DNA of 5,541 bases, taken from NCBI GenBank assembly GCA_017447005.1, contig JAFSOM010000450.1:1-5541 (forward strand). Reading direction: 5' to 3'. This document shows positions 5,351 to 5,541 of this stretch, piece after piece (positions within the stretch are counted from its first letter, which is position 1; each line of letters starts with the position of its first letter). The notes under the pieces were generated by a model. The model was given only the letters and a program-made list of their open reading frames with translations. It had not been told where the DNA came from and ran no database searches. The DNA is from Oscillibacter sp. (GTDB lineage: Bacteria; Bacillota; Clostridia; Oscillospirales; Oscillospiraceae). The translations under genes and the position numbers were made by a program.

Positions 5351-5541
5351 TTATAACGCCGCGTCTCCCTCCCGGAAACGCAGTCCCTCTCCGATAAGGC
5401 CCACGCCGAAGAGGAACAGTATCATCCCGCCGCCCGTACTCAACGCGTACCACGGGGCGCGTCCGAATACGCTTTGCGCCTCCGAGAGCATATAGCCCAG
5501 CGACGCGTCCGGGGGCGTCACGCCGATTCCGAGATAGCTCA
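5351..5541 (-). CDS. ABC transporter permease, DppC/OppC/NikC-like, C-terminal end (partial)
   Basis: The last 62 residues of a minus-strand gene whose start is outside the window; there is no start codon in view, but the frame is open from the window edge to a TAA stop at 5351-5353. The peptide begins SYLGIGVTPPDASLGYMLSE and continues through APWYAL to a hydrophobic stretch MILFLFGVGLIGEGLRF. This is the conserved end of the C-type inner-membrane permease of peptide/nickel importers, with the family pattern S-[FY]-L-G-[IL]-G-x-x-P-P, then W-G/G-Y-M-L, A-P-W and a final transmembrane helix ending in G-[DE]-x-L-R. With the two downstream ATPase genes it forms the core of the importer. The C-terminus GDAAL follows the family's usual end, so the gene appears intact at this side despite the repeat lying only 12 bp beyond its stop. 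Confidence 0.88.
   Translation of the reverse strand, partial: SYLGIGVTPPDASLGYMLSEAQSVFGRAPWYALSTGGGMILFLFGVGLIGEGLRFREGDAAL

Noticed and set aside
5196..5453. Small minus-strand open frame through repeat copy 2 and the permease end
   Set aside because: The upper half overlaps the permease C-terminus in a different frame and the lower half is repeat sequence; the permease frame carries clear family motifs.
1..5541. CRISPR array, tRNA, rRNA or riboswitch
   Set aside because: No regularly spaced short repeats, no cloverleaf or rRNA sequence, and no leader resembling a riboswitch class that I can recognise.

Overview
The window reads as ordinary chromosomal DNA from a fairly GC-rich bacterium. 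Strong Shine-Dalgarno sequences, sigma70-type promoters and a Dpp/Nik-type uptake operon followed by a DUF3810 metallopeptidase gene would fit an anaerobic Bacillota or Synergistota lineage. That placement is a low-confidence inference, because no marker gene here fixes the taxonomy.

Layout, left to right. Positions 1-143 hold a palindromic, MITE-like repeat whose left end is cut by the window edge. Positions 173-209 are a rho-independent terminator for the minus-strand gene gpmA (305-1051, 2,3-bisphosphoglycerate-dependent phosphoglycerate mutase). Positions 210-304 are its 3' untranslated tail, in which I see nothing else. Positions 1052-1257 are a divergent promoter region with two near-consensus promoters pointing away from each other. 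The plus-strand gene at 1258-2337 encodes a histidine phosphatase fused to a GNAT acetyltransferase domain. It converges with a minus-strand operon across a 50-bp gap (2338-2387) that shows no obvious terminator.

The minus-strand operon, in order of transcription, is: the C-terminal end of an ABC transporter permease (5351-5541, continuing outside the window); a second copy of the repeat inserted in the intercistronic gap (5186-5338); a DppD/NikD-like ATPase (4309-5133); a DppF/NikE-like ATPase with a 4-bp ATGA overlap (3551-4312); and a DUF3810 membrane protein with an HExxH zinc-protease motif (2388-3491). The permease and two ATPases form the inner-membrane part of a peptide/nickel-class importer. 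The binding protein and second permease would be expected upstream, beyond the window. The DUF3810 protein probably exposes its protease domain outside the membrane.

I see no clearly undescribed multi-gene system. The most notable items are the pair of near-palindromic repeats with terminal inverted repeats and a conserved apex matching the CcpA cre consensus, the placement of one copy inside the transporter operon, the phosphatase-GNAT fusion, and the linkage of a DUF3810 putative protease to a peptide-class importer.
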